A DNA stretch of 64,000 bases from Arcanobacterium_A hippocoleae (GTDB taxonomy: Bacteria > Actinomycetota > Actinomycetes > Actinomycetales > Actinomycetaceae): contig NZ_JAVDUJ010000001.1 of NCBI RefSeq assembly GCF_031456295.1, positions 310,001-374,000 of the forward strand, written 5' to 3'. A program made the position numbers and the translations under genes. The notes below the pieces were generated by a model. It was given only the letters and a program-made list of their open reading frames with translations. It searched no databases and was not told the DNA's origin. Below are positions 44,019-54,036 of the stretch, piece by piece (the stretch's first letter is position 1; each line of letters begins with the position of its first letter).

Positions 44019-46088
44019 ATGAGTGCTTTTGAATGGAACGAGCTTGATCAAAAAGCTGTCGATTGTGCGCGTGTACTTGCTGCCGATGCGGTGCAACGTA
44101 CCGGAAACGGTCACCCTGGCAGTGCGATTTCACTCGCTCCGATGGCTTATACGCTATTCCAAAAATCCCTCCGTAATGATCCAGCCGATCCGAACTGGCT
44201 TGGACGTGATCGTTTTATTCTTTCAATTGGGCATTCTTCACTTACTCTCTATAATCAACTGTTTCTTGCCGGTTATGGTCTAGAACTTACAGATTTGCAA
44301 GAATTACGGCAGGAAGGTTCGCTTACTCCAGGTCATCCTGAGTACCGTCACACCGCTGGTGTAGAAATGACCACCGGTCCACTTGGGCAAGGCGTAGCAT
44401 CAGCTGTAGGTATGGCAATGGCAGCACGGCGCGAACGCGGATTATTTGATCCAGAGGCGCCACAAGGAGAAAGCCCTTTCGATCATTTCATCATCGCCGT
44501 CGCCGGTGAAGGCTGCTTGCAAGAAGGGTTAACAAGTGAAGCGTGCTCTTTAGCAGGCACACAAAAACTCGGCAATTTGATTCTCATTTTCGATGAAAAT
44601 CAAATCTCGATCGAAGATGATACTCGGATCGCATTCTCTGAAGACGTACTTGCACGGTTTGAAGCATATGGCTGGGATGTGCGTGAAGTAAATTGGCGCA
44701 CTGATGATGGATATCAGGAATCCCCAGAAGCATTGTTTAGCGCAATTGAAGCAGCAAAAGCAGTGACGGATAAGCCGTCCTTGATCAAACTTTCGACGAT
44801 CATCGCCTGGCCTTGCCCAACACTGCAAAATACTGGCGTTTCGCATGGTGCAGCACTCGGCGATGCGGAAGTCCGTGCTTTGAAGGAAGTTCTCGGCTTC
44901 GATCCAGATGAGAGTTTCGTTGTAGATCCAGAAGTTTTGGCATACACCCGGCAGAACGCAGCGAAAAATGCGGCAGTTGCACGCAAAGACTGGGATGCAA
45001 AGTTTGCTGCCTGGGAGCAGGCTTATCCGGAACGCGCAAAGCTCCTGCGTCGGCTACAATCCCGTGAGCTCCCAGCTGATTGGGAAAAATCCTTGCCTGA
45101 ATTTGCTGTGGGCACCTCCATCGCTACTCGCGCTGCTTCTGGCAAAGTACTCACTGCCTTAAAGGATACGCTGCCGGAATTATGGGGTGGTTCAGCTGAT
45201 CTTGGTGGATCAAACAATACGACGATGGTCGGTGAACCGTCATTCTTCCCCCCTGAGCGTTCATCACAATTATTTAGTGGTAATGAATACGGTCGCACAA
45301 TTCACTTTGGGATTCGCGAACATGCGATGGCAGCAATTCTGAACGGGATCCAATTACATGGTCTTACTCGCGCATATGGCGGCACTTTCTTCGTATTTGC
45401 TGATTATATGCGCCCAGCCGTAAGATTAGCTGCAATCATGCAGGTGCCTTCGATCTTTGTGTGGACTCACGATTCGATCGGAGTTGGTGAAGACGGTCCA
45501 ACACATCAGCCGATTGAGCATCTGTGGTCTTATCGGATGATCCCAAATTTTGATTTGGTTCGCCCGGCAGACGCAAATGAGACTGCCGCAGCATGGGCGC
45601 AGATTTTGCGCCAAACTGAGCGTCCGGCAGGGATTGTGTTGACACGGCAAAATGTGCCAGTGATTGACCGGGAAAAATACGCTGCAGCAACTGGCGTAGC
45701 ACACGGAGCTTATATCCTTGCTCCTGGCACAGACGTACTCCTCATTGCCACAGGGTCTGAAGTGAACATCGCTCTTTCAGCTCGTGAAATTCTGGAAACC
45801 GAAGGTATCAGTGCCGCTGTGATTTCCGCACCATGTTTATCCTGGTTCAAACAACAACCACAAGAATATCAAGCAAATGTGCTCCCACCAGAAATTCGGG
45901 CAAGAGTAAGTATCGAAGCTGGCTCAACCCTTCCCTGGAAAGCGATCGTTGGCGATGCAGGGCAATGCATTGGGATAGACCATTTTGGCGAATCTGCAAA
46001 TGGCGCGATGCTGTTTGAAAAATATGGACTCACCCCACAAGCTGTGGCGATGGCAGCCAAAGAATCTATTGCAGCTGCGCAAGCTTAA
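44019..46088 (+). CDS. tkt: Transketolase
   Basis: 689 residues. Transfers two-carbon units in the pentose phosphate pathway using thiamine diphosphate. GNGHPGSAIS, GHSSLTLYNQLFLAGYGLE, the pyrimidine-domain HDSIGVGEDGPTHQP and NGIQLHGLTRAYGGTF are all present. The metal-binding motif reads GEG (163-165) instead of the usual GDG; the partner Asn194 is kept. AAGGAAAAGGAA precedes ATG 44019. It stands alone between terminator structures, not in a tal-zwf operon. Confidence 0.95.
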   Translation: MSAFEWNELDQKAVDCARVLAADAVQRTGNGHPGSAISLAPMAYTLFQKSLRNDPADPNWLGRDRFILSIGHSSLTLYNQLFLAGYGLELTDLQELRQEGSLTPGHPEYRHTAGVEMTTGPLGQGVASAVGMAMAARRERGLFDPEAPQGESPFDHFIIAVAGEGCLQEGLTSEACSLAGTQKLGNLILIFDENQISIEDDTRIAFSEDVLARFEAYGWDVREVNWRTDDGYQESPEALFSAIEAAKAVTDKPSLIKLSTIIAWPCPTLQNTGVSHGAALGDAEVRALKEVLGFDPDESFVVDPEVLAYTRQNAAKNAAVARKDWDAKFAAWEQAYPERAKLLRRLQSRELPADWEKSLPEFAVGTSIATRAASGKVLTALKDTLPELWGGSADLGGSNNTTMVGEPSFFPPERSSQLFSGNEYGRTIHFGIREHAMAAILNGIQLHGLTRAYGGTFFVFADYMRPAVRLAAIMQVPSIFVWTHDSIGVGEDGPTHQPIEHLWSYRMIPNFDLVRPADANETAAAWAQILRQTERPAGIVLTRQNVPVIDREKYAAATGVAHGAYILAPGTDVLLIATGSEVNIALSAREILETEGISAAVISAPCLSWFKQQPQEYQANVLPPEIRARVSIEAGSTLPWKAIVGDAGQCIGIDHFGESANGAMLFEKYGLTPQAVAMAAKESIAAAQA

Positions 46089-46103
46089 ACTACTGAAAAA
46101 TTT

Positions 46104-46140
46104 GTGCGGGGCTTGGAAGAAAACATTCCAAACCCCGCAC
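46104..46140. terminator. Bidirectional terminator between tkt and the zinc-ribbon gene
   Basis: A 15-bp stem with one mismatch (46104-46118 with 46126-46140), GTGCGGGG/CCCCGCAC at its base, and a seven-base loop. The minus strand continues with a T5 run, so it suits the zinc-ribbon gene best. Confidence 0.85.
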
Positions 46141-46168
46141 ACTTAATTCAGCACGTGCTATGTCAAGC

Positions 46169-47677
46169 TCAATTACGTTTTCTCTTACTCAGCCATTCTT
46201 CTTTACGCGTATATAGTTTCTCTTGAATCCCGTTGTATTTCTCTCCCATTTTAACCATCTCTTCAAGAGTGTCGCTGATGGTAAATCTTTCCGTAAAGCC
46301 TTTCATCGCATGATTATTCGCACCTTCTATACGCGTTTCACTAAGCTCAGTACGATGTTCCAAAAATCTATCTATTGGAACTATATTCCGCACTTCACGG
46401 TAAGTTTCTTTTTCATATTCATGTCGTGCACCTAAATTTCGATATTTTCGGAACATGAAAATGAAAAATGCGATACATGGTACAAATGACAACATCCGAT
46501 ATTCTTCATGCAGAAATGGCACAAATCCTAAGCCACTTAGCCACAGCCAAAATGTAAAGAAAATCAATCTACGATAATTTAATGGCACACTGCCCATAGT
46601 TTCTTTAGTACGTGCATTTACTGCCACATAATGCAGAATTTTCCGCTTTCTTTTCACCTGCATATAGCTGTAAATCCACACCGGTAAATAGGCTGTCGTC
46701 CAAGAATCGCCTTTAACCGTCAAATTTTCTTCTTCCCAGGCAACCCCACGATCATATTCAGCAATGGTTTTATTTGCTTCATATCGCGCGATATCTGTCA
46801 CTTGCGTATGCACAATCGGTTTTAGATTCGCCACATTTGTATCGCGTTTTTCAGAAGTATATCCACGAAGATAGTTCGCATCGAATCGTACACAATTTTC
46901 CGTATCAAAAGGCATGATTGCGTTAATTACATAATTAGTTTTTGTCTTTGATCTAGTATCCAATTTATCTTTACTAGATTCAACAGTAAGGTTCTTAACT
47001 GATAAATCGAAATCACGGCTAACTTGAAACGCGTCTGCATCATGCAACGTTATCGTTTTATCCGAATCTTCATCGCATCTCACACTATAACTGCGAACAA
47101 GTTTTTCACCTGTACCAGCAAAAGACAAATGTGCGTTTACATCAATCATCATATAAGGTAAATAAACACCATAAATGTTATCGACGTTAAATTCTTTTTT
47201 GAATCTACGATTTGCGAAAAATTTCCGTAACGAAACAAACTTCTTGATTTCTTGCCGCGCTTCTTCTTTTGTAATCTTAAACGGAAGCAAAGCATCAGGA
47301 ACAGCACCATTTGGCACCTGTGAGTTGAGCGAAAGAGTATTGCGGCACCAATGGCATCGCGCCTGCAGTGCCGAAGCAGTATCAATCACCACTTCAGCAC
47401 CGCAACTCTCACATTTCAGCGTCAATATTTCAGATGCATCCGGAATAATGTCCGCAGCTCTCCGGGCAATATGTTCTCCCGTTAACTGCGATATTTCTGT
47501 CTGACTTGAAAAAAGTTTGCAGGTAAAAACATGACGGCAATAATTGCATCGTAGATATTCTCCCTCAGCTAACGGTGAAATATCACTCGCACCGCACTTC
47601 GGACACTTCGATTGCCCATTCTTTGCTTCAGTTTCCACGCGATGAATCTGGTTTACCGGCTCAGTTATTTCACTCAA
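46169..47677 (-). CDS. Double zinc-ribbon membrane protein (YdjG-like)
   Basis: 502 residues. Two zinc ribbons at the N-terminus: Cys25/28/44/47 and Cys89/92/108/111. Residues about 120-365 are a soluble beta-rich region with YGVYLPYMMIDVNAHLSFAG and YLPVWIYSYMQVK. Two membrane segments follow around 370-390 and 400-420, then a charged tail. This resembles Bacillus subtilis YdjG, which with the SPFH protein YdjI helps bring PspA to stressed membranes. An SPFH gene lies directly upstream, supporting that comparison. No PspA gene is in the window. Confidence 0.7.
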   Translation of the reverse strand: MSEITEPVNQIHRVETEAKNGQSKCPKCGASDISPLAEGEYLRCNYCRHVFTCKLFSSQTEISQLTGEHIARRAADIIPDASEILTLKCESCGAEVVIDTASALQARCHWCRNTLSLNSQVPNGAVPDALLPFKITKEEARQEIKKFVSLRKFFANRRFKKEFNVDNIYGVYLPYMMIDVNAHLSFAGTGEKLVRSYSVRCDEDSDKTITLHDADAFQVSRDFDLSVKNLTVESSKDKLDTRSKTKTNYVINAIMPFDTENCVRFDANYLRGYTSEKRDTNVANLKPIVHTQVTDIARYEANKTIAEYDRGVAWEEENLTVKGDSWTTAYLPVWIYSYMQVKRKRKILHYVAVNARTKETMGSVPLNYRRLIFFTFWLWLSGLGFVPFLHEEYRMLSFVPCIAFFIFMFRKYRNLGARHEYEKETYREVRNIVPIDRFLEHRTELSETRIEGANNHAMKGFTERFTISDTLEEMVKMGEKYNGIQEKLYTRKEEWLSKRKRN

Positions 47678-47711
47678 TGTAGTTGCTTTTTATTGCATTA
47701 AGATCATCTAT

Positions 47712-48941
47712 CTACAATCCAAGTAGCTGCTTTTTTACTGCATCGAATTCTTCTTGCGTGAGCACTCCAGCATCAAGTAATTTCTTCATATCCAAGAGTT
47801 TCGCAGTTACATTTTCAGAATTTTGTGCTGGTTGATCCGTAGCTGCTGCAGCGAAATTATTTGCAGCAGCTTGCGTTTGCGGAGAGTTTTGATTTGGCAC
47901 AAAACCGTTATTTGGCTGCACCACATTCCCCATCATGTTACCGACGGCATTAACTCCCATTCCGAGGAAGGCCATATCTGTGCCGCCACCATTTTCACCA
48001 GCAGCTTGGATCCCGCGTGCTGTAGCTTGCTGGAAGAAAGTATTCGCTCTGTTCCCTGATAGCGCGTCTGCCTTCTTCACATCTTGCAGCAACTGCTTCG
48101 TCGCTTCATCGTATTCAATTGCCAAAATTGCCGTTTTGATAATTTCTAATCCCCGGCTCGTCTTCCATTGATATGCATCTTCAACGGCTCCAGAGAGTGA
48201 GGCGGCAAAGCCAAGTTGATCGGCTTGAATCCGCGCCATACGATTGCCTTTATCAGGGTTGTTCGTATAATTTGAAAAAGCAGCAGAAAGGCTTCCGACA
48301 ACTTCGCTGAAGAGTTGCTCGCCAGCAGGATTATCTAAATCAGCAAAATCGAATATCTGCCCAGTTTGAGTTAAATATGTAACCGGCACAAAATTTTTCA
48401 CGAAAAGTATTGGATCAACAATTCGTAATGTGTATGTACCGCGCGTAATGGCACCCACTTGCGTACCCAAATATGCGTCGTCCCAATAAATCTCAGATTG
48501 TGTTCCAAAACGATTATTTGGAATCTCTTTCAGATTCACATAGAACAACAGTTGCTGTGCAGCAGGAATACCGCCATACTTAAATTTTTCAAATGATTGT
48601 TTCACAAGCGGAGCAATAATCCCGTCGCCGGCGAAAATCGAAGTTGCATTCGGATCGTTACTCGTGTAGGTGTATGCACCTGGCTGAGTGATGCAGCCAG
48701 TGATTCCGCCGTCTTGCATCGTAATAACGGCAGTACCTTCTGGAACGATAATCTTACTGCCATTCGTAATGATATTTTGGTTGCCTTTATAATTTGCACC
48801 ACGGTTATTATTCGTTCCCATTAGAATTCCAGGAAACACGCCAGCGGTGGGAGGAAGCGACGGGACTGGACCGTAAAAGTCTTTCCACTGATCTGCAAAT
48901 GTGCCACCGATTGCCCCTGCGAGTGCCTGTATAAATCCCAT
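47712..48941 (-). CDS. SPFH (YdjI-like) protein with C-terminal SHOCT domain
   Basis: 409 residues; AGGAG precedes ATG 48941. The N-terminus (MGFIQALAGAIGGTFADQWKDFY) and SKIIVPEGTAVITMQDGGIT match YdjI-type 'virion core protein' SPFH family members. The middle carries the SPFH fold (GTYTLRIVDPILFVKNFVP) and a helical part. The last 27 residues are a SHOCT motif (KLLDMKKLLDAGVLTQEEFDAVKKQLLGL). These proteins scaffold membrane microdomains. It is 34 bases upstream of the zinc-ribbon gene and is probably co-transcribed with it. Confidence 0.75.
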   Translation of the reverse strand: MGFIQALAGAIGGTFADQWKDFYGPVPSLPPTAGVFPGILMGTNNNRGANYKGNQNIITNGSKIIVPEGTAVITMQDGGITGCITQPGAYTYTSNDPNATSIFAGDGIIAPLVKQSFEKFKYGGIPAAQQLLFYVNLKEIPNNRFGTQSEIYWDDAYLGTQVGAITRGTYTLRIVDPILFVKNFVPVTYLTQTGQIFDFADLDNPAGEQLFSEVVGSLSAAFSNYTNNPDKGNRMARIQADQLGFAASLSGAVEDAYQWKTSRGLEIIKTAILAIEYDEATKQLLQDVKKADALSGNRANTFFQQATARGIQAAGENGGGTDMAFLGMGVNAVGNMMGNVVQPNNGFVPNQNSPQTQAAANNFAAAATDQPAQNSENVTAKLLDMKKLLDAGVLTQEEFDAVKKQLLGL

Positions 48942-49273
48942 TGAATCTCCTATTTAGAGAATTATGTTCGCATTTTTCGAAAGTATGATCGATAGATGAA
49001 TCATTACTCCGACGGAAACATTATTTGTTCCTAATATCACCCTACATTGGATAAATTGTGAATTAGGAATTATCCAAAGAAATCTATACCGGGCGTTCAC
49101 CTAATGTTTCCAGATGTTTAATTATCGCTGAACGTTCACAGTGTGCACTGGAGTTTTACCCAAATCAGCAAGACTGCATGATTTCATTGTTGCTGATCAA
49201 CACGATTCTTCACCCAAAATAGCCGAAAGTGGGGGCTCACCTACGCAGATGAGCCCCCACTCGAAAAAGATAC
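48942..49273. other. Intergenic region upstream of the SPFH gene and downstream of secG
   Basis: 332 bases. Apart from the secG terminator at its right edge I see no gene or RNA. A CATAAT near the SPFH start could be a -10 box. Confidence 0.5.
49228..49261 (-). terminator. Terminator of the gap-pgk-tpiA-secG block
   Basis: A perfect 12-bp stem AGTGGGGGCTCA (49228-49239) with its complement at 49250-49261, ten-base loop. It is followed on the minus strand by TTTCGGCTATTTT and lies 12 bases past the secG stop. Confidence 0.85.
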
Positions 49274-49531
49274 TTATGCGCCAAATTTAGTCAACAAACC
49301 AATCAGCACGATAACCACAAACCAGATAAGTGCTACGCCAATTGTGATCCGATTTAAATTCCGCTCCGCAACGCCTGAAGAGCGCATCGAGGTAGAAATA
49401 CCTCCACCGAACATATCCGAGATTCCCCCGCCTTTGCCTTTGTGCAGCAGCACAGTACCTATGAGCAGCAAACTCGTGATTACAAGGAGAACTTGGCAAA
49501 TAATCATAATTACGGTCACGGAACTAAACAT
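49274..49531 (-). CDS. secG: Preprotein translocase subunit SecG
   Basis: 85 residues from ATG 49531; an upstream frame extension to 49573 does not look like SecG. Two membrane helices flank the conserved LLHKGKGGGISDMFGGG loop, and SSGVAERNLNRIT is typical. Stimulates SecYE translocation. It follows tpiA, the conserved actinobacterial arrangement. Confidence 0.93.
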   Translation of the reverse strand: MFSSVTVIMIICQVLLVITSLLLIGTVLLHKGKGGGISDMFGGGISTSMRSSGVAERNLNRITIGVALIWFVVIVLIGLLTKFGA

Positions 49532-49690
49532 TTCTCTTCGGGGAAGGCTTTGAGAAAAAAGCCAATTTACCACAAGTCATTGTACAAGAAATTCGGGAGC
49601 AATGCGAAGTTGCCTACTCCCGAATTTCATTTTACTTAGCTTAACTCATCACAGAAATTTCTTGGATATCTAAATGAGTTGGTTACTGTG

Positions 49691-50467
49691 TTATGCCTCG
49701 TAATGTACGATCTTTGCAAATTCTTCAGCTTGCAAAGAAGCACCGCCTACAAGAGCGCCGTCTACATCAGGCTGTGCCATGATTTCAACTACATTCGAGC
49801 TCTTCACCGAACCACCATACTGGATTCGCACAGCATCTGCAGTTGCCTGATCAAAAAGCTCAGCAATCTTTCCGCGAATCGCCCCGCAAACTTCCTGTGC
49901 ATTCTCAGGAGTTGCAACTTCGCCAGTCCCAATAGCCCAAATCGGTTCATAAGCGATTACAGACTTCGCCACTTCTGCTGCGCTTAATTCGGCAACCATT
50001 TCCGCAATCTGCGCGAGTACAAATTCTACGTGTGTGCCAGCTTTCCGGATCTCAAGTGCTTCACCACAACACATAATTGGAATCATGCCTGCATCGAGAG
50101 CTTTCTTTGCCTTCTGCCCTACGAGCTGTGAGCTTTCGCCATGATACTCACGGCGTTCTGAATGCCCTACAACTACGTAAGTACAGCCAAGCTTTGTCAG
50201 CATTGCCGTTGAGATTTCACCGGTATAAGCACCTGCGTCGTGAATCGACACATCTTGTGCACCGTACTTCAATGGCAGCTCGTCACCTTCGATGAGTGTC
50301 TGTACTGAGCGAATATCAGTAAATGGCACGATCACTGCAGCCTCTACCTGGGAGTAGTCATGCTTCAAATCATTTAGCGTCCAGCCAAGTTTCTGAACAA
50401 GTGCAGTAGCTTCAAGATGATCAAGATTCATCTTCCAGTTACCTGCCATAAGTGGGATACGTGCCAT
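49691..50467 (-). CDS. tpiA: Triosephosphate isomerase
   Basis: 258 residues. Interconverts dihydroxyacetone phosphate and glyceraldehyde-3-phosphate. NWKMN (Lys), GHSERREYHGES (His) and AYEPIWAIGTGEVAT (catalytic Glu) are intact, plus the phosphate-binding YGGSVKSSN and GALVGGASL. It starts two bases after the pgk stop. Confidence 0.97.
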   Translation of the reverse strand: MARIPLMAGNWKMNLDHLEATALVQKLGWTLNDLKHDYSQVEAAVIVPFTDIRSVQTLIEGDELPLKYGAQDVSIHDAGAYTGEISTAMLTKLGCTYVVVGHSERREYHGESSQLVGQKAKKALDAGMIPIMCCGEALEIRKAGTHVEFVLAQIAEMVAELSAAEVAKSVIAYEPIWAIGTGEVATPENAQEVCGAIRGKIAELFDQATADAVRIQYGGSVKSSNVVEIMAQPDVDGALVGGASLQAEEFAKIVHYEA

Positions 50468-50469
50468 TT

Positions 50470-51663
50470 TTAGTCCTCCAATACTGCAATACCTGGGAGT
50501 GTCTTTCCTTCAAGGAATTCGAGGGAGGCACCGCCACCGGTAGAAATATGATTAAACTTTTCCTCATCAAAACCGAGGATCCGAACTGCGGCAGCCGAGT
50601 CGCCACCGCCAACAATGGTGAATCCATCTGCATCTTGCATTGCCTGCGCGACTGCACGAGTACCACCAGCAAATGCTGCAAACTCAAAAACGCCCATTGG
50701 TCCATTCCAGACGATCGTCTGTGATTCAGCGATTGCTGCAGCATACTTTTCAGCAGTCTGCGGACCAATATCAAGACCCATTTCATCAGTTGGCATTTCT
50801 CCCACTGCATGTACTGCAGCAGGTGCGTCAGCCTTAAATTCTGGAGCGGTCACATTATCGGTTGGGAGGAAGATCTCCACGCCCTTTTCAGCAGCCTTTT
50901 GCAGGTAAGCTGCAGCCGTCTCTACCTGATCTGCTTCGAGTAATGAATTACCAATTTCATGGCCTTGTGCCTTCAAGAAGGTATATGCCATGCCGCCGCC
51001 AATCAACAACCGATCAGCTTTCTCAATAAGATTATCGATAACACCCAGCTTATCTGATACTTTCGATCCTCCAAGTACAACAGTATATGGACGGGCAGGA
51101 TCATTCGTTGCCTTTGAGAGCGAATCGATTTCTTTGAAGACGAGTTCACCGGCAGCACTTGGGAGCACCTGGGCGATATCGTAAACAGATGCCTGCTTCC
51201 GATGCACTACGCCAAATCCATCAGATACATAAGCATCTGCAAGCGCTGCATATTCTTTCGCAAGCTCAGCCCGTTCAGCATCATCCTTCGAGGTTTCACG
51301 TGCATCAAAACGCACGTTTTCGAGAAGTACTACATCCCCAGCAGCCATTTCCGCTACCAAAGCCTGAGCATCTTCACCGACAGTATCGCCGGCTAACTTC
51401 ACTTCTTGATCAAGTAGCTCTCCGAGACGCTTTGCCACAGGAGCAAGTGAAAATTCAGGATTCACTTCACCCTTTGGACGTCCCAGATGGGCAGCTATCA
51501 CAACTTTGGCACCAGCTGTAAGCAACCTCTGAATCGTCGGCAATGCAGCCTTAATCCGGCCGTCATCGGTGATATTTTTTGCCTCATCTAATGGCACATT
51601 AAAATCGGAACGAACAAGCACTTTCTTGCCCGATAAATCTCCGAGAGAATCGATTGTACGCAT
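50470..51663 (-). CDS. pgk: Phosphoglycerate kinase
   Basis: 397 residues from ATG 51663, which has AAAGGA at proper spacing; an ATG at 51681 is in frame but precedes that site. VLVRSDFNVPL, AAHLGRPKG, VVLGGSKVSDKLGVI and VGGGDSAAAV are the family landmarks. Makes ATP and 3-phosphoglycerate in glycolysis. Upstream gap is separated by a terminator-like stem, so pgk may have its own promoter as well. Confidence 0.97.
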   Translation of the reverse strand: MRTIDSLGDLSGKKVLVRSDFNVPLDEAKNITDDGRIKAALPTIQRLLTAGAKVVIAAHLGRPKGEVNPEFSLAPVAKRLGELLDQEVKLAGDTVGEDAQALVAEMAAGDVVLLENVRFDARETSKDDAERAELAKEYAALADAYVSDGFGVVHRKQASVYDIAQVLPSAAGELVFKEIDSLSKATNDPARPYTVVLGGSKVSDKLGVIDNLIEKADRLLIGGGMAYTFLKAQGHEIGNSLLEADQVETAAAYLQKAAEKGVEIFLPTDNVTAPEFKADAPAAVHAVGEMPTDEMGLDIGPQTAEKYAAAIAESQTIVWNGPMGVFEFAAFAGGTRAVAQAMQDADGFTIVGGGDSAAAVRILGFDEEKFNHISTGGGASLEFLEGKTLPGIAVLED

Positions 51664-51792
51664 ACTAATCCTTTTCATCATGCGCTTTCAGATTTTCTGC
51701 TAACAGTTGCATACTTGGAGGTTTATCCCAAAAGCAAATGCAAATCTGAGCAATAGCATCTGAATCTTCGCAGTTTTGCTGGTTACTGGTTA

Positions 51793-51834
51793 AAAGATAG
51801 GTGCCCGCACAGCATTGCACGAACACCTATCTTT
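51793..51834 (-). terminator. Terminator or attenuator between gap and pgk
   Basis: AAAGATAGGTG (51793-51803) pairs perfectly with CACCTATCTTT (51824-51834). An inner GTGC/GCAC can extend the structure. On the minus strand it is followed by TTTT. It begins 23 bases past the gap stop and probably lets gap be expressed above pgk. Confidence 0.75.
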
Positions 51835-51856
51835 CATTTAAGCTTCTTGACCGAAA

Positions 51857-52864
51857 TTAGAACTTGCTTGCAACGAGGTCAGCGAGTTCAACGAGACGGT
51901 TGGAGTAGCCCCATTCGTTGTCGTACCAGGAAACAACCTTCACCTGGTTGCCGAGCACCTTCGTCAAACCAGAATCGAAGATGGAGGAGTGGGAATCGGT
52001 TTCGATATCCTTGGAAACGAGTGGTTCTTCGGAGTATGCAAGCACACCCTTGAGCGGACCTTCAGCAGCCTTCTTCACAGCAGCGTTGATTTCTTCAACA
52101 GTAACTTCGCGACCAGCTTCGAAGGTAAGATCGGTAACAGAACCGGTTGGTACTGGCACGCGCATTGCGTAACCATCAAACTTGCCCTTCAGCTCTGGAA
52201 TCACAACTGCTACTGCTTGCGCTGCACCCGTCTTGGTTGGAACGATATTGAGCGCAGCCGCACGTGCACGACGCAAATCAGAGTGTGGAGCATCAAGCAG
52301 ACGCTGATCACCAGTGTATGCGTGAACAGTCGTCATCAAGCCCTTCACAATGCCGAACTCATCGTTGAGCACCTTTGCCAAAGGAGCAAGGCAGTTGGTG
52401 GTGCAAGAAGCATTGGAAATGATGTTGTGCTTTGCTGGATCATAATCCTTTTCATTTACACCAAGCACGAAAGTAGCATCTTCATTCTTTGCTGGTGCAG
52501 AAATGATAACCTTCTTTGCACCTGCTTCAACGTGTGCCTGAGCCTTCGTAGCATCGGTGAAGAAGCCAGTGGATTCGATAACTACATCGATATCGAGCTC
52601 GGCCCATGGAAGATCAGCCGGATTGCGCTCTGCAAAAGCCTTAATCTCACGACCATCAACGATAATTGCATCATCGTTGTAGGATACTTCATGATCCCAG
52701 GTACCGAGAATTGAATCGCGCTTAAGTAGGTGTGCGAGGGTCTTGTTGTCAGTGAGATCGTTAACTGCAACAACCTCAAAGTTCAAATTTTCCTTGCCGT
52801 ATGCTGCACGAATGAAGTTACGGCCGATGCGACCAAAACCGTTAATTGCAACGCGAACAGTCAC
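51857..52864 (-). CDS. gap: Glyceraldehyde-3-phosphate dehydrogenase
   Basis: 335 residues from GTG 52864, set by AAGGAGG on the minus strand and by the protein start TVRVAINGFGRIGRNF; a longer frame to 52906 exists but is not needed. The active-site Cys is in SNASCTTNCLAPL, and SWYDNEWGYSNR ends the catalytic domain. NAD-dependent glycolytic enzyme, first gene of the gap-pgk-tpiA-secG block. Confidence 0.96.
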   Translation of the reverse strand: MTVRVAINGFGRIGRNFIRAAYGKENLNFEVVAVNDLTDNKTLAHLLKRDSILGTWDHEVSYNDDAIIVDGREIKAFAERNPADLPWAELDIDVVIESTGFFTDATKAQAHVEAGAKKVIISAPAKNEDATFVLGVNEKDYDPAKHNIISNASCTTNCLAPLAKVLNDEFGIVKGLMTTVHAYTGDQRLLDAPHSDLRRARAAALNIVPTKTGAAQAVAVVIPELKGKFDGYAMRVPVPTGSVTDLTFEAGREVTVEEINAAVKKAAEGPLKGVLAYSEEPLVSKDIETDSHSSIFDSGLTKVLGNQVKVVSWYDNEWGYSNRLVELADLVASKF

Positions 52865-53055
52865 TCTAATTCCTCCTTGTGCATAAACTAATGCACGTAG
52901 TTTCAAGTATTCTCCCGAGCGATGCGCGGGACTTCACGATTCGCGGTGTGAACCGCGCTCGATCCTCGATAATTCTAGCGCATTACAGCAAAATCATGAA
53001 GGACTAACGGCCATTTACTTCAGCCGTTCACACAGAGCATATTTTCTTGTATTGT

Positions 53056-54036
53056 TTAGTTTCTACGAGTCGCGTGTGCCACTGCATCGAGCGTATTCGG
53101 AATTCGCAATTCAGCAGCCTTCTTATCAGCCATTGTATTTAAGCGTCGCAGCCGGCCAGCTACTGCATCCTTCGTGGCCGGTGGATTCAGCCGCTCCCCT
53201 AATAAATTCAACGAATCTTCCGGATACTTGATCCGACATTCACCAGCTTCACGCAAATTATCTGGAATATTCTCGCCGAGGATCTCAAAAGCGCGCTTTA
53301 CCCGCAGTACAGCGATAACCGCCGCATCGGCACTACGACGCATATTTGCATCATCAAAATTCGCGAGTCTATTAGCATTTCCCGAAACTTCACGCTCAGT
53401 ACGCAGTGCTTCCCATTGCAATACAGCATCATTTGCACCGATGCGTGTCAGCATTGCCGAAATCGCATCACCTTCACGAATATCAACCCGAAACGCCCCA
53501 CGTGATTCACGCGCACGATACGGGATCCCCAGCCGACGCGCAAGACCGCCAATCGCATAAGCTGCTTCCAAACTCGGGCAAACAATTTCTAAAGCCGCAT
53601 TCCGTCCCGGCTCCATCAATGTTCCCCGAGCGAGAAATGCGCCACGCCAAGCCGCTGCTGCGTCAGCTTTTGTACCGCCTACCACTAACGGCGAAAGACC
53701 ACGTACTAAGCGTCCTTTTGCATCGATCAAACCGATCTTCCGGGCAATACGTTCACCATTACTACTGATTTGCAACAGATAATGATTTCCATTGCGCATT
53801 GAATTGCGCACAGCAATCAAATCAGCTTCGATACTGAATACTTTTCGCACCAATTCCCATAAATGACGTGCAGCACCTGGGTGAGTCAGCTCTGCTTGCA
53901 AGGTAACCTGCCCACCGTTGATCTGAATACCTCCAGAAAAGCGGAACATCGCCGATATTTCCGCCACCATCGACGTGGCGAGCTGCGGATATACCGCACA
54001 GATCTCGTCTTTTACGCTAATCGTCAAAGCCGGCAC
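53056..54036 (-). CDS. whiA: Sporulation/cell-division regulator WhiA
   Basis: 326 residues. N-terminal LAGLIDADG-like domain (AEISAMFRFSGGIQI ... FLARGTLMEP) and a C-terminal helix-turn-helix (LNLLGERLNPPATKDAVAGRLRRLN). WhiA controls septation genes in sporulating actinobacteria; in non-sporulating ones it is linked to growth and division. Last gene of rapZ-yvcK-whiA. Confidence 0.94.
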   Translation of the reverse strand: MPALTISVKDEICAVYPQLATSMVAEISAMFRFSGGIQINGGQVTLQAELTHPGAARHLWELVRKVFSIEADLIAVRNSMRNGNHYLLQISSNGERIARKIGLIDAKGRLVRGLSPLVVGGTKADAAAAWRGAFLARGTLMEPGRNAALEIVCPSLEAAYAIGGLARRLGIPYRARESRGAFRVDIREGDAISAMLTRIGANDAVLQWEALRTEREVSGNANRLANFDDANMRRSADAAVIAVLRVKRAFEILGENIPDNLREAGECRIKYPEDSLNLLGERLNPPATKDAVAGRLRRLNTMADKKAAELRIPNTLDAVAHATRRN

